Shown here in pieces: positions 13,592 to 22,726 of a stretch of 40,186 nucleotides of DNA. The position numbers and the translations under genes were made by a program. Numbering within the stretch: the first letter of the stretch is position 1; each line of letters opens with the position of its first letter. This DNA comes from a virus: positions 1 through 40,186 of IMG/VR virus record IMGVR_UViG_3300035185_000006, one strand, 5' to 3'. Below the pieces are notes generated by a model. That model saw nothing but the letters and a program-made list of their open reading frames with translations, had not been told where the DNA came from and did no database searches.

Positions 13592-15415
13592 TTATTGTCC
13601 TCCAGCTACGCGTGGTATTCCGTCATCACCACGTACCCATTTCACAGGAGCTGCTGCCGGCGCAGTTGTGGCAGCGCCACGTTGCCGTTGGTCTTCCTGA
13701 ATATTAAGAGCATCGAATGTATCTTTGGTTATCATCCTGAAATAATCCTGCGGATTAGGATATAATGCTTGGTTCATAATACCCCCATCCACATACATCT
13801 TGCTGATTCTTGACACTTTATTGAATTCGTTAACCCATTCTTGTATTTCGAATTGACCACCTGGGGCTATGCCAGCCTCAAATGCTGTAGCCGAGTCTTT
13901 GTATGTTAACGTGTTACCCTCGAAGCCAAACTTGCTAGCCGCAAAAGCTGGCAGCCTAGCTATGTTCGGGAACGTATTGCTTAGAGCTGCTGTTTGTGTT
14001 CTCTGCAATCCTTCCAAGGCTTGCCCCATTGTTTGGGGGTTAACTGCTTGGAGGATGTTTCTGTCTTCCAGCGCTCCGAAAGCAAAGTCTTCACCATGTT
14101 GATTTACTAGTTCCTTCAATGCGCTAGATTGCACTACAGGATCTGTTGAAGTCATAGCTGTGTGAGCAGCGATCGCATGCAGATTCTTCTCTTCAGTGGA
14201 TACTGGATCTGGGGTATCAATCTCACCGTTAGTAATCAACTTATTGTAGTAGTTGAAGAATTTTGTTCTTGCACCTTCTGTTTCATTAAACAACTTGGCA
14301 ACTGTAGAAAGTTCCCCGGCAAGCTTGCGTCCTTCTTCACCGTACTGTTGCATTTTAGCTACCAAATCTATACCCTTAGTAGCGTCACCAGGAGCAACAG
14401 CGAAAGCGAAGGCCATCTCTGGACTCTGCTGCATTATCTCCAGGCGCAATCCTTTCTCTAGCAAGTCCCTTCTGTCCGTTACTAAATTAACCATACTTCC
14501 ATCTTTTATCTGACCAATCATCCTATTCCTGGCGATGTTAATCATGTTGATATCTGCATTAGCTATGCTTGGGTTTGCTCCTGGTGGTAGATCAGCTATT
14601 AGCTCGGCAATCTTGGCGTCAACTCTCTCGTTATATTGCGCTATCATTAATTCCTTATCGACAACCCCACCAGTCTTAACTTGCTGCATTAGATCTACTA
14701 AGGTGTCTTGTGTCACAGCATTCACCGTTAGGCGAGCACGGCGTTTTAGATTAATTGACAGTCTCTCCCCACGTTTAGTCAATGCTTTCAATTGGTTATC
14801 TTCTAAATCAGCCATGAATCTAGCTTGGTTAGCTGTCACCACGGTGTTTCTGTCAAAGCCGGTTAGAGCCATCTGCTCCTGTATTTTCTTCTCGGCTTGT
14901 TGCACAGCTTTTTCTTGCTCGGTGAGCTGGCGCGGTGCCAATAGCTCTGCAAAGAATGCTTTATTAGGATCCCTTCCTGTTACATCCTGCACGGCAGCGG
15001 ATATTTCATCAGCGAATTCCGGGGCTGCTTCTATTGCATTGCTCTTTATCACTGATAAGCGTTGCAACGCATATTGATGAGGTAACACACCCTGCCGTAA
15101 GGCATTGCTTATATCACCCATTTCCATCATTGCATTTTTTACTATTGGATCATCCTTGGCATACTCAGAGAACAATTGATTAGCAAATTTTGGGAAGGCC
15201 CTGGCGGTTAGGGCAAGCTCTAGTGACTGTGCCTTAGTTGCTATCTCTTCTTGTATGTTCCTCTTGTAATTTTCTTTCGCTATACCTCCAACAACCTGAA
15301 TGGCCTGGCCTACTTGCTGTACAACAGCATTGTTATCCACAGGAGTGAAGCCTCCCCTGAGCTGTACTGGGGCTATGTTAGCTACTTCCCCCTTGTAACC
15401 AAATGGTCCAGCCAT
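13592..15415 (-). CDS. Internal virion protein, T7 gp15-like
   Basis: A 607-residue, Ala/Gln-rich, mainly helical protein with coiled-coil stretches (for example QLTEQEKAVQQAEKKIQEQMAL near residue 170). It has no signal peptide. The start MAGPFGYKGEVANIAPVQLRGG and the place between the giant 1562-residue core protein and the muralytic protein fit the T7 gp15 class, which forms the middle of the ejection tube. It abuts both neighbours within three bases, so it is made in step with them. The family is assigned by size, composition and order, not by a diagnostic motif. Confidence 0.7.
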   Translation of the reverse strand: MAGPFGYKGEVANIAPVQLRGGFTPVDNNAVVQQVGQAIQVVGGIAKENYKRNIQEEIATKAQSLELALTARAFPKFANQLFSEYAKDDPIVKNAMMEMGDISNALRQGVLPHQYALQRLSVIKSNAIEAAPEFADEISAAVQDVTGRDPNKAFFAELLAPRQLTEQEKAVQQAEKKIQEQMALTGFDRNTVVTANQARFMADLEDNQLKALTKRGERLSINLKRRARLTVNAVTQDTLVDLMQQVKTGGVVDKELMIAQYNERVDAKIAELIADLPPGANPSIANADINMINIARNRMIGQIKDGSMVNLVTDRRDLLEKGLRLEIMQQSPEMAFAFAVAPGDATKGIDLVAKMQQYGEEGRKLAGELSTVAKLFNETEGARTKFFNYYNKLITNGEIDTPDPVSTEEKNLHAIAAHTAMTSTDPVVQSSALKELVNQHGEDFAFGALEDRNILQAVNPQTMGQALEGLQRTQTAALSNTFPNIARLPAFAASKFGFEGNTLTYKDSATAFEAGIAPGGQFEIQEWVNEFNKVSRISKMYVDGGIMNQALYPNPQDYFRMITKDTFDALNIQEDQRQRGAATTAPAAAPVKWVRGDDGIPRVAGGQ

Positions 15416-15418
15416 AAT

Positions 15419-18400
15419 TTATTCCTCTTTGTCTAGTACACCACTGAATGGTTGAGTAATAGCCTGGTCTCTACTGAATACAGTTTTAACTATGCCGGCG
15501 TCGAGCATGATATTTTCTGTCAACTCACCGCTTAGCCTATCCCAATATTTCTTAAGCTCCCTCTCCTTAATAGTTTTAGGATCCGTGAATACCCTACGCT
15601 CTACAGACTCATTTATCTTCTGGATGAGAACTGGATCATCGATAGACTCTAGCAGTAGTTGCCGCTTCACCCGCATTACCTCAGCGTGTTGATCATCAAA
15701 ATCGTATTTGTACACCAGGTCATGGTGCATATCTATGATAGTGTCTGAGTATTCGCGTACTAGCTGGTCAAAGTCCCTATTGTCCAGTTGAAGCATACGT
15801 GTTCTGGTTTCATCAGTAGGTCTGAAACCAAGGCCAACAGCTATTTCTGTAGCAAGATTGAAGTCATCTTCAACTACTGGTCTATTTCTCCTATCCAATA
15901 TCTTGTTGTATCTATGCATTATCCATGCTTTCATCAGATTCCTGCCACCAGATGGTATTTCGGTTAGTAGGGCTGTCAGTCCTTCTTTTAGCTGGGCTGT
16001 TGTTAAGTCCTGTTCACTCCTGTTATCAGCCAAGAACATCACTGATGCCTTATCAAGCGCACGGAAGAATCTGCTACCTGTCTCCGCACTGGCACCGAAT
16101 GCGGCTAGCCATAGCGGATCATCGTTTGTAGCTATATCTCTGAGTGACTGGAAGATAGCAGCACCCAATGCCGCCCTGTTGGCTATGTCTATTTCTGCAC
16201 CAAGGAATTCATGCAGGAATACACCAGCTATACCTTGGTTCACAGCATTGGCGACTTCCGGGGTTGGATCAACCCCAAGCCTGCTTAGCATTGTTGGAAC
16301 TACTGCGCCAATTATGGGCATGCCGGCCGCACCATATAAACCAATCTGTGCCAATGCTATCCTGGTTTTCTGTTCGCGAGTGAAGCCGCCTCTGCTCGGC
16401 CCCTTCAATATGAGCTCACCCACTTTGGCCTGCACCTGCATAAATTGGGTGGCCATACCAAGTAGTTGTCTTCCAACACCAGAACCATATCCACCTTGCC
16501 ACCACGCAGCGTTAGCCCTGTTTAGTTCAAGCATTGCTTTATTGGCCTCAGCTACTATCCCGGATAGAGTATCGTCATCTATTGATTCGAATAGTTTATT
16601 AGGGTTCTTGTTTTTCCAATCTTCCAGGGCTGCCAAGAAAGACCAGCGTCTATTCATCTTCTCGCCACCTCTCCAGATGTACAGAGAAGCGTTCTCTATC
16701 TTGCCCATCACAGCTTGGGATACCCCTAAGCCTGTGCTCCCCATCATGGCTACGTCTGCATTAGTCTCTACAGCCTCTACTAATCCTGACTTTCTCCATA
16801 AATTGTATTTAGCGGCATCATCCGCTGACAAAATCCCTTTACGTTTCATCAGAGTTATTGATTCTCGTAAGACAGTACTGTCTAGTACGTTATCCAGTGT
16901 TCTGAAATTCCACCCAACTTTCAATACCTTAGGTACATCCTTGACAGGTAGGATAGATAGAGCAACTGTAGCTGCTTGTGCTTGTATGAATGCCTGGACA
17001 GGATTTAGAGTACCAATCAAGGTATGCATAGTTACTGCTTTAAGTGCATTAACAGGATTGGCATGTTTCAGGTACAAAACAGAAGGGACATTCTCTGCGG
17101 TAATGCCGAGAGTTCTTTTACCGGTTAACGCCCAATCATGCAGTTTCTGTATCCAATTCTCCATTAATGTTTCTTCTTTGGTTGGCACCCCATTCCAAAC
17201 TTTTATCTGTTCACGTTGCAAGTTCAGAGATCTACCAAGGGCTGTGTCAGAGTTGAGCTGTGTTGAATTGAATCCCTTAATCTCCGGGTTACCTAGCTTG
17301 TGGGAGTACCGGCGCACAGTGTTCAGCCACTTCTGTTCAGCACCAATGCGCCATTCATTCATTGATACCACTTTGGCAGCATGAGATATGTACCGTTGGT
17401 ATGCTTCTGACGGACGCATACGCTCTGGCTGTACCCCTTTCAAACCAAGCAACAGATCACCCTTAGCCCTTGTGCCTACGTACAACCCTTCGCCGCTGGA
17501 TAGTGCGTTCTCCATACGCTCTAGTTGACCCATCACTGAGCCATCGGCTACTTCATATTGCTGGGCTATAGCCTCGCGTAGCCGCTGTACATCCTCTGGT
17601 GTTTTGTTAACCACATTTAGCTTAAGCAGTTCATCTTCTACCAGCTGGTTTTTGAACTGTTCCAAATCCGCGCGAGAGCTGAATGCCCGTAGCGCTGTTG
17701 TTCTGTGTGCTGTGGGTTCCCCTGCTTTGGAATAAGGTAGTCTTTGCCGCAATACGAATTCCACACCTTCATTGATCTTCGGTACGTAACCTGGATGGTA
17801 AGGAATTATCTGTTCTGGCAACTCCCGCATACGCTTGGAGCTGTTGATGAGGATGTATTCTACGCGCTCCCCACCTTTAGCCATTTCACCGGCACCAGTG
17901 GTATTGTAATCGTATCTGGTACGCACAAGTCTTTGGTCTTTAGCGTAGGCTTGCTGTATCAAGTCATCACTCCAGGGTACTACTTCCAATGTATCTTGCT
18001 TCAGCACATGGTGGCCGGCCTTAGTGCGCAAAGACATTAGCGCCGACTCCGGTGTATCAAACATCTTCCCGATAACCTCATTGCCTTGCACTCTGGTTAC
18101 CCCGAAACCACCTAGCTCAAGCTCCCTGCGGGAGGCATAGTTTCGCATGGCGTGTAATTGGTCTGCGAATATACGGCGCTTATAGTATGCTTCTACAAAT
18201 TCTGGATCGGTTAGTCCCCTGGCAGCTAACTCTGCTTGGTTAAATACTTTACCTCTGGCAGATGATTCAGGATTCACGAAATCATCACCTTCTAGCTCTA
18301 TCGCATCAAGTAACTGCCTTTTCTTGGTATTTGACACACCAAGTATCTTGCTATTGGCGTCCAGCCATAGCCTATTCATCCGTACTTTTGTGGCATTAGC

Positions 18401-20107
18401 TGTATCTTGTAATTGGATAGCTTGCTTAACTGTATCGCCGAAATCTAAACGGCCATCTACTCCCATCTTACTCCAGGCAGATGGGGATCTACCGCCTGTA
18501 ACACCTTGGAATTTAAGCAAGTCGTCCGTGGTTTCACCGTAATGGCCGGTGTTCGCATTGATGCGCCACGACATACGGCCGGTGTGGGTTTTCGGGGCGA
18601 CAGTGGTCTTGATTACTTGTGTCCTGCTCTTGCCTTTCTGGAATCCTCTACCTGGTTTACGCTGTAATGTTTTTGTAGTTTGAACTTTTGTGTTTAGTAG
18701 ATCGTAAGAGAATTCAAATCCTGTATCGTCTTGTTTCAATATCTTGACATTATCTAGATGGATACCTTCAGTTAATAAATCCTCTCCTTTTCTATCCATA
18801 TCTTGTAGGAAATTGGATACAACACGCTTCCTATCAGACTTATCAAGCGCCCCTATTTTGAGCAAGTCACTTTCATCTGTGATACTACGAACAAACCCTT
18901 GCGCTTGCCTTTGATAATTGTTCAGTTCCTCGACAATAGCTCCTGACAACCCCTCTGCTTTCTCCGGGTCAAACGCTGTGGGAGTGGTAGGGATCATATT
19001 GTCCCTGGCTTGTTGCTTAGTCATACCAGCAGATTCAGCGACAGCGTCATCTAGCATTGACTTGATATTAACCACTGCCGCTTGCTTTTTGTTGCCTAAG
19101 TCACTGGCTGTTTTAACTAAGTTACTGCGGCGTATGGTGTCCTCCGCCGCTATCTTCATAGCTTCCCCCATACGAGCTTTGGTAAGTTTGCCCAGCTTGC
19201 CTAGCTTGGCTAACGCTTGTGCCGGCAATACATCAGCAGAGCTGAATGCTGCATCTAACGTAGCTTGACTCTGTAGCTTCTCTCCGCCTAACGGCTGGAG
19301 AAACTGCATTAGTATGCTGGAGGCTTCCAGGAGATTCTTATCTTTGTCTATTAATCCGATAAATTCGGTGCCGGTAGCCCTGATAACAGCTTGCATAAGC
19401 TCTGGCCATACCGCTTCCTTACGCTCTAGCGGCAATGCCTGGAAGCTGGTTACCATACCCTCTATGCTGTCGGCTGACAGGGTCTCAGATAATACCTTGT
19501 TATTTGCTATTTCTCCCTTTATATCAATGATATCCTTTATTTCACCAAAGGGTATGAAATAGGATGCCATATCAGTTATCGTATCAAATATCCCGTTTTG
19601 GTCAGCCATCATGGCCACATCGTTACGGGCAGCTAGCAAGAACTCTTTCTGCTTCCTGAAATCCTCCTCAGCTGTAGTAGCTAAAGACTCAACCAGAGCC
19701 TTTTCGGTAGCTGTAGGAGCTGTTCTATTCTCTGTTATCTTCTTCCTCTGCTCTATTCCTTGCTTAACATGCACCTCGGTATTGATTGGTGCCACGGAAG
19801 TAGACCTAACGCTTTCCAGGTAGGCATCGTTCTCCTTGAGGAGCCTGTCATAAAATTCCTGTGCCGCATTGTTGGCTGAATTGCGCCCGTCGTAAGTGTA
19901 TCTGGCCCTATCTACGGTTTGCTCGTCGCCGAAGTTGCCTAGTATTGCGGCTATCTGGCCAGCGCGCATTGCTGTTTCCCTGCTGCCTGTGATTTGTTTG
20001 CCGTACATCTCAGCAAAGAAATCTGGAGTAATTGGCTGTACAGCATCTGGTGCTGTTTCCAATTGTCCTAGTGTCCCAGGGGATATATTTGCTTTGTTAT
20101 CTGGCAT
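15419..20107 (-). CDS. Giant internal virion protein, T7 gp16-like
   Basis: A 1562-residue protein, the largest in the window and the size range of podovirus core and ejection proteins. It is helical throughout. It contains regions typical of the class near residues 1050-1110 (a hydrophobic stretch, HANPVNALKAVTMHTLIGTLNPVQ) and 1200-1330 (WWQGGYGSGVGRQLLGMATQFMQ; IALAQIGLYGAAGMPIIGAVV), where amphipathic or membrane-inserting helices would enter the envelope. No transglycosylase motif was found at its N-terminus, unlike T7 gp16; that activity appears to sit in the 12807 gene. It is stored in the capsid and ejected ahead of the DNA. Confidence 0.82.
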   Translation of the reverse strand: MPDNKANISPGTLGQLETAPDAVQPITPDFFAEMYGKQITGSRETAMRAGQIAAILGNFGDEQTVDRARYTYDGRNSANNAAQEFYDRLLKENDAYLESVRSTSVAPINTEVHVKQGIEQRKKITENRTAPTATEKALVESLATTAEEDFRKQKEFLLAARNDVAMMADQNGIFDTITDMASYFIPFGEIKDIIDIKGEIANNKVLSETLSADSIEGMVTSFQALPLERKEAVWPELMQAVIRATGTEFIGLIDKDKNLLEASSILMQFLQPLGGEKLQSQATLDAAFSSADVLPAQALAKLGKLGKLTKARMGEAMKIAAEDTIRRSNLVKTASDLGNKKQAAVVNIKSMLDDAVAESAGMTKQQARDNMIPTTPTAFDPEKAEGLSGAIVEELNNYQRQAQGFVRSITDESDLLKIGALDKSDRKRVVSNFLQDMDRKGEDLLTEGIHLDNVKILKQDDTGFEFSYDLLNTKVQTTKTLQRKPGRGFQKGKSRTQVIKTTVAPKTHTGRMSWRINANTGHYGETTDDLLKFQGVTGGRSPSAWSKMGVDGRLDFGDTVKQAIQLQDTANATKVRMNRLWLDANSKILGVSNTKKRQLLDAIELEGDDFVNPESSARGKVFNQAELAARGLTDPEFVEAYYKRRIFADQLHAMRNYASRRELELGGFGVTRVQGNEVIGKMFDTPESALMSLRTKAGHHVLKQDTLEVVPWSDDLIQQAYAKDQRLVRTRYDYNTTGAGEMAKGGERVEYILINSSKRMRELPEQIIPYHPGYVPKINEGVEFVLRQRLPYSKAGEPTAHRTTALRAFSSRADLEQFKNQLVEDELLKLNVVNKTPEDVQRLREAIAQQYEVADGSVMGQLERMENALSSGEGLYVGTRAKGDLLLGLKGVQPERMRPSEAYQRYISHAAKVVSMNEWRIGAEQKWLNTVRRYSHKLGNPEIKGFNSTQLNSDTALGRSLNLQREQIKVWNGVPTKEETLMENWIQKLHDWALTGKRTLGITAENVPSVLYLKHANPVNALKAVTMHTLIGTLNPVQAFIQAQAATVALSILPVKDVPKVLKVGWNFRTLDNVLDSTVLRESITLMKRKGILSADDAAKYNLWRKSGLVEAVETNADVAMMGSTGLGVSQAVMGKIENASLYIWRGGEKMNRRWSFLAALEDWKNKNPNKLFESIDDDTLSGIVAEANKAMLELNRANAAWWQGGYGSGVGRQLLGMATQFMQVQAKVGELILKGPSRGGFTREQKTRIALAQIGLYGAAGMPIIGAVVPTMLSRLGVDPTPEVANAVNQGIAGVFLHEFLGAEIDIANRAALGAAIFQSLRDIATNDDPLWLAAFGASAETGSRFFRALDKASVMFLADNRSEQDLTTAQLKEGLTALLTEIPSGGRNLMKAWIMHRYNKILDRRNRPVVEDDFNLATEIAVGLGFRPTDETRTRMLQLDNRDFDQLVREYSDTIIDMHHDLVYKYDFDDQHAEVMRVKRQLLLESIDDPVLIQKINESVERRVFTDPKTIKERELKKYWDRLSGELTENIMLDAGIVKTVFSRDQAITQPFSGVLDKEE

Positions 20108-20139
20108 TGTGATGATTCCTCTTTACACCTTCCTTAAGG

Positions 20140-20601
20140 TCATCCACCAAAACCAATGGCCCTTAGCAATTGCGGGTCAGCAAATGGTTGTGCCAGTGTT
20201 TGAATGGCTGCGAACGGATTCAACTGCGATTGAATGGTTGAGATTTGGTTCTGGCTTGCAGCAAGTAGCTCAGCAGTGCCTAGTTGTCTCTGAGACGCAC
20301 CTAATGTTGTGGCCAGATCAGATGTTAACGCACCTGTTGCCTGTGCAACGGCGGAGCTTCCTGGAACTCCTAGGCCTACACCAAGCTGTTGTAGCTCAGC
20401 TCTTCGTACCCTGGTCTGTGCGATACGTTGCCGCACTTGCCTAGCTCTCTCAGCTCTTGCCAATCTGTTACTGATCTGCGCCTGCCGGCGCTGTTCCGCC
20501 GCCACCTGCTTAGCCTGATTACGCTGGCTGATAGCTGAAGCTACTCCTGCACCGGCGCTAGCTATTGCCGCGAATGACGCTACTGTTGATAGTGCTACCA
20601 T
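20140..20601 (-). CDS. Internal virion protein, T7 gp14-like
   Basis: A 153-residue protein with the standard features of gp14-type core proteins. There is a small-residue hydrophobic N-terminus (FAAIASAGAGVASAIS), a long Ala/Gln/Arg helix (RNQAKQVAAEQRRQAQISNRLARAERARQVRQRIAQ), then a Gly/Ser/Ala-rich flexible part ending in Phe/Gly. In T7 this protein inserts in the outer membrane and forms the first part of the DNA channel. Gene order, directly between the GNAT protein and the giant core protein, agrees. Confidence 0.82.
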   Translation of the reverse strand: MVALSTVASFAAIASAGAGVASAISQRNQAKQVAAEQRRQAQISNRLARAERARQVRQRIAQTRVRRAELQQLGVGLGVPGSSAVAQATGALTSDLATTLGASQRQLGTAELLAASQNQISTIQSQLNPFAAIQTLAQPFADPQLLRAIGFGG

Positions 20602-20604
20602 AAT

Positions 20605-21090
20605 TTATTCCTCTTCAACATCATCTATCAACACTTCCCTTGTGTAAGTAGAATATGTGTGAGCAAAACTATTTTTCCTTAAAAACTCTTCAAATTCAGA
20701 AACATGCTCGAAGCGCATGCTTGGTGCAACAGATAGCCACCGTATGCCATAGCGCCGGCATAGCCCCTCTGCGTAACCAAGCAATGATTTAAACACCCCG
20801 GAATTTCTATATTCTGGGTCTACATAGAATGTGTTGGTTAGCAATTCATATTCGCCGGATATGTGCTGTACAGGTACTGTAACAACGACTAAATACCCAA
20901 CCAAATTATCCTCATCGAAAGCACCAATGGCTTTCAAGAAGCCTGTCCTTTCCATTTCTAAATGCTGCTCCACATCGATGTTTAGCGCAGCGTCAGCGGT
21001 GCGCACTTCATCCCAATGAGCCTCAGCTAATTTATCATTCATCAAATCTATCATCTTCCTAGCTGATATCTCTTTTATTTTTACAGCCAT
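20605..21090 (-). CDS. GNAT-fold acetyltransferase-like protein, T7 gp13-like
   Basis: A 161-residue protein with a GNAT fold. A FLKAIGAFDEDNLVGYLVVVTVPV strand pair is followed by NTFYVDPEYRNSGVFKSLLGYAE, the acetyl-CoA loop and helix in which R95-x-x-G98 replaces the full Q/R-x-x-G-x-G/A, then a CRRYGIRWLSVAP strand. T7 gp13, found at the same place in that genome, is also GNAT-like and is needed for core assembly. Whether it acetylates anything is unknown. The four-base gap to the gp14-like gene shows close coupling. Confidence 0.82.
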   Translation of the reverse strand: MAVKIKEISARKMIDLMNDKLAEAHWDEVRTADAALNIDVEQHLEMERTGFLKAIGAFDEDNLVGYLVVVTVPVQHISGEYELLTNTFYVDPEYRNSGVFKSLLGYAEGLCRRYGIRWLSVAPSMRFEHVSEFEEFLRKNSFAHTYSTYTREVLIDDVEEE

Positions 21091-21145
21091 AATCAGGCTC
21101 CTTTAAAGGCTGCATATGATAAATACATACACAGCCTTTTAGTTG

Positions 21146-21358
21146 TTATTTACCTTTTTTATCTTCGTATTGAAGTTTTGCTAAGTAGTTGTCAGCTGCT
21201 ATCTTAGCGTTCTTCTGATCTGTCCACCCGCCTAGTAGCTCGGGGGGTAGCTGGCCTCCTGTAGAGAACTGGATAACCCCTATACGCCCTTTGCGTACAA
21301 ACTCTATTGTCTTCCCTCCAGGGGTAGTACATAAAACTACTTTTTCTTTAATAGACAT
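21146..21358 (-). CDS. Small hypothetical virion-operon protein
   Basis: A 70-residue basic protein: a beta hairpin (KVVLCTTPGGKTIEFVRKGRIGVIQFSTG), a QLPPELLGGWTD turn and a C-terminal helix (KNAKIAADNYLAKLQYEDKKG). It lies five bases after the tail tubular A-like gene. Small proteins with this WTD-x-x-xA-x-x-A-x-x-YL ending occur in podovirus structural operons. The role is unknown, possibly assembly. Confidence 0.7.
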   Translation of the reverse strand: MSIKEKVVLCTTPGGKTIEFVRKGRIGVIQFSTGGQLPPELLGGWTDQKNAKIAADNYLAKLQYEDKKGK

Positions 21359-21362
21359 TTAG

Positions 21363-22130
21363 TTATCTCCATCTTCTTGAATAATCTATTTCGTTTCTAT
21401 CTTTGTTTACTCTCGCCTCCGACTCCCTCAATCTGTTGAATTGCCTGTTAGCGTTACGTGCTGCGATTGGGTCCGGCACCTGCCGTAGCCTAACTGAGCA
21501 CAGCTGTATAGCCTCCTCTAATATGAGCCTTTCAACTCTTTCCGGGACAGGGAGGAATGCAGCCTCGTTAGTCCAATCAACCGTTGGTAAGATAGTACCT
21601 AGAATTATGGCATCCCCGGCTATGTTGCCTGTACCCCTGGAGCTGTCGTAAGCATCAAACCATATATATTGTTCATCGAACGACGTGTAATAAGTAGGAT
21701 CTGCGTCATTACGAATCAACATAGATACACCATCAGTATTTAGTATGGTGTCTACATTGGAATCGTTTTCGTTTAATTGCTGGACGTGTTCTAGGAAATC
21801 GTATGGGGCTAGATAGACAAGCTCTTTAAATACTTCATCACGGCTATCTGTTGGTGAACGGTAGCGGAGTACCAGCTCGGACAATTGCATTATATCTGTT
21901 GGTATCTTCAGCCTGTTTATTTGTGTGTCTCCTGCCTCCCTGGCATCTAGCACTCTAACTCTGTTCCTAGCAAACTCCCAATCTCTACGCTGTATTACCT
22001 CATCAAAAGCCATTATTAGAAAGTTGAGAATATCATCTGATTCAGTAGTTTCGTCCAAAGAGTCGATCTCATCAGATCCAATACTACGGCCTATATCCTG
22101 GACTAGTTCTAAGATTGTTCTCTGCGTCAT
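21363..22130 (-). CDS. Tail tubular protein A-like adaptor (T7 gp11-like)
   Basis: A 255-residue protein. It starts with ILELVQDIGRSIGSDEIDSLDETTESDDILNFLIMAFDEVIQRRDWEFAR, the four-helix pattern of podovirus tail tubular A / head-tail adaptor proteins. Beta strands and a late helical part (VPERVERLILEEAIQLCSVRLRQ) follow. Such proteins form the dodecameric ring below the portal. The C-terminus is strongly basic. Its order relative to the tail tubular B-like and internal proteins is that of T7, except that extra small genes lie between A and B here. Confidence 0.83.
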   Translation of the reverse strand: MTQRTILELVQDIGRSIGSDEIDSLDETTESDDILNFLIMAFDEVIQRRDWEFARNRVRVLDAREAGDTQINRLKIPTDIMQLSELVLRYRSPTDSRDEVFKELVYLAPYDFLEHVQQLNENDSNVDTILNTDGVSMLIRNDADPTYYTSFDEQYIWFDAYDSSRGTGNIAGDAIILGTILPTVDWTNEAAFLPVPERVERLILEEAIQLCSVRLRQVPDPIAARNANRQFNRLRESEARVNKDRNEIDYSRRWR

Positions 22131-22257
22131 TGTTCATGATCTCCTTAACAGGGGCTTTAGGTAATGCTTTAATTCCAGTTCCTAGCGCTAACATCTTTCT
22201 CTTTCTTAAAAAACATCTAGCTCTCTTTCGTATTCTTCTCCTACGCCCGTCGCTCAT
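22084..22257 (-). CDS. Very basic small protein overlapping the tail adaptor start
   Basis: A 57-residue protein. AAAGGA lies 8 bases before this ATG. The N-terminal half is almost a nucleic-acid-binding peptide (DGRRRRIRKRARCFLRKRK); the rest is short and neutral to acidic. Its last 47 bases overlap the adaptor gene in another frame. The overlap and lack of a known family make this less certain, but the ribosome site and composition argue for translation. It may be packaged with DNA or only couple translation. Confidence 0.5.
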   Translation of the reverse strand: MSDGRRRRIRKRARCFLRKRKMLALGTGIKALPKAPVKEIMNNDAENNLRTSPGYRP

Positions 22258-22261
22258 ACCG

Positions 22262-22432
22262 TTATTTCCTTTGAGATTTTGGTATATTAATAGCCGTTGC
22301 TTGCGCTTGCGCTGCTTTCTTGCTGGAATGTCCACCACCATCTACAGCCTTGTTATTTTTCGTAACAAGCTTACCAGTTCCTTTCTCAACTACTCTCCAT
22401 TTACCACCCCGTTTAGCTACTATTGCTGGCAT
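22262..22432 (-). CDS. Small basic protein (56 residues)
   Basis: A 56-residue protein, MPAIVAKRGGKWRVVEKGTG at the start and a Ser/Lys/Ala/Gln-rich helical end (HSSKKAAQAQATAINIPK). This two-part plan, a KRGGKWRVV strand pair, a GKLVTKNNKAVDGGG turn and an A-Q-rich helix, recurs in small phage proteins from structural operons as I remember them. It lies 5 bases after the upstream stop and provides the ribosome site for the next gene. The role is unknown. It is likely translated. Confidence 0.7.
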   Translation of the reverse strand: MPAIVAKRGGKWRVVEKGTGKLVTKNNKAVDGGGHSSKKAAQAQATAINIPKSQRK

Positions 22433-22437
22433 TTTTG

Positions 22438-22725
22438 CTACCCCCGAGTTGTTGTGGTGAATTCCATTGCGAACCCAAGAAGCTCGAAGTCCTTTCCTTC
22501 TGTACTCTCATATCTTAGTACTACTGTACGTCCTACTCCCCTAGTTCTTATTCGTGTGTCTACTACGTCGAACGGATAATCTGCTTCGATGCCATTAACA
22601 CTGTTAAGATGTAATGTTGAATACATCCACGACTCGGCCGTGGAACTGTATTTACCAGAGATTGAGCTATTTCCCCAATCCCACTTGCTGCTTAACAAGC
22701 AGCTATAAAAATCACTTGGTGTCAT
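22438..22725 (-). CDS. Hypothetical tail-region protein
   Basis: A 95-residue protein with a Ser/Trp-rich start (YSCLLSSKWDWGNSSISGKYSSTAESWMYS) and beta strands ending in VVLRYESTEGKDFELLGFAMEFT. The FDVVDTRIRTRGVGRTVVLRYES-x-GKDFELLGF pattern is like the C-terminal half of larger podovirus proteins that join the tail tube. It is one base from its neighbour. It is probably a virion component or assembly factor. No family is assigned. Confidence 0.65.
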   Translation of the reverse strand: MTPSDFYSCLLSSKWDWGNSSISGKYSSTAESWMYSTLHLNSVNGIEADYPFDVVDTRIRTRGVGRTVVLRYESTEGKDFELLGFAMEFTTTTRG

Positions 22726-22726
22726 A

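Noticed and set aside
13312-15077. Several plus-strand frames longer than 60 codons opposite the internal virion protein genes
   Set aside because: They mirror the minus-strand coding frame, lack ribosome sites, and have compositions typical of antisense translation (Ser/Leu/Arg-rich).
15858-17384. A 508-codon plus-strand open frame within the giant core protein gene
   Set aside because: It is wholly antisense to a strongly supported gene, has no ribosome site at its start, and its Ser/Pro/Ala-rich product has no domain. Long antisense frames arise from codon bias.
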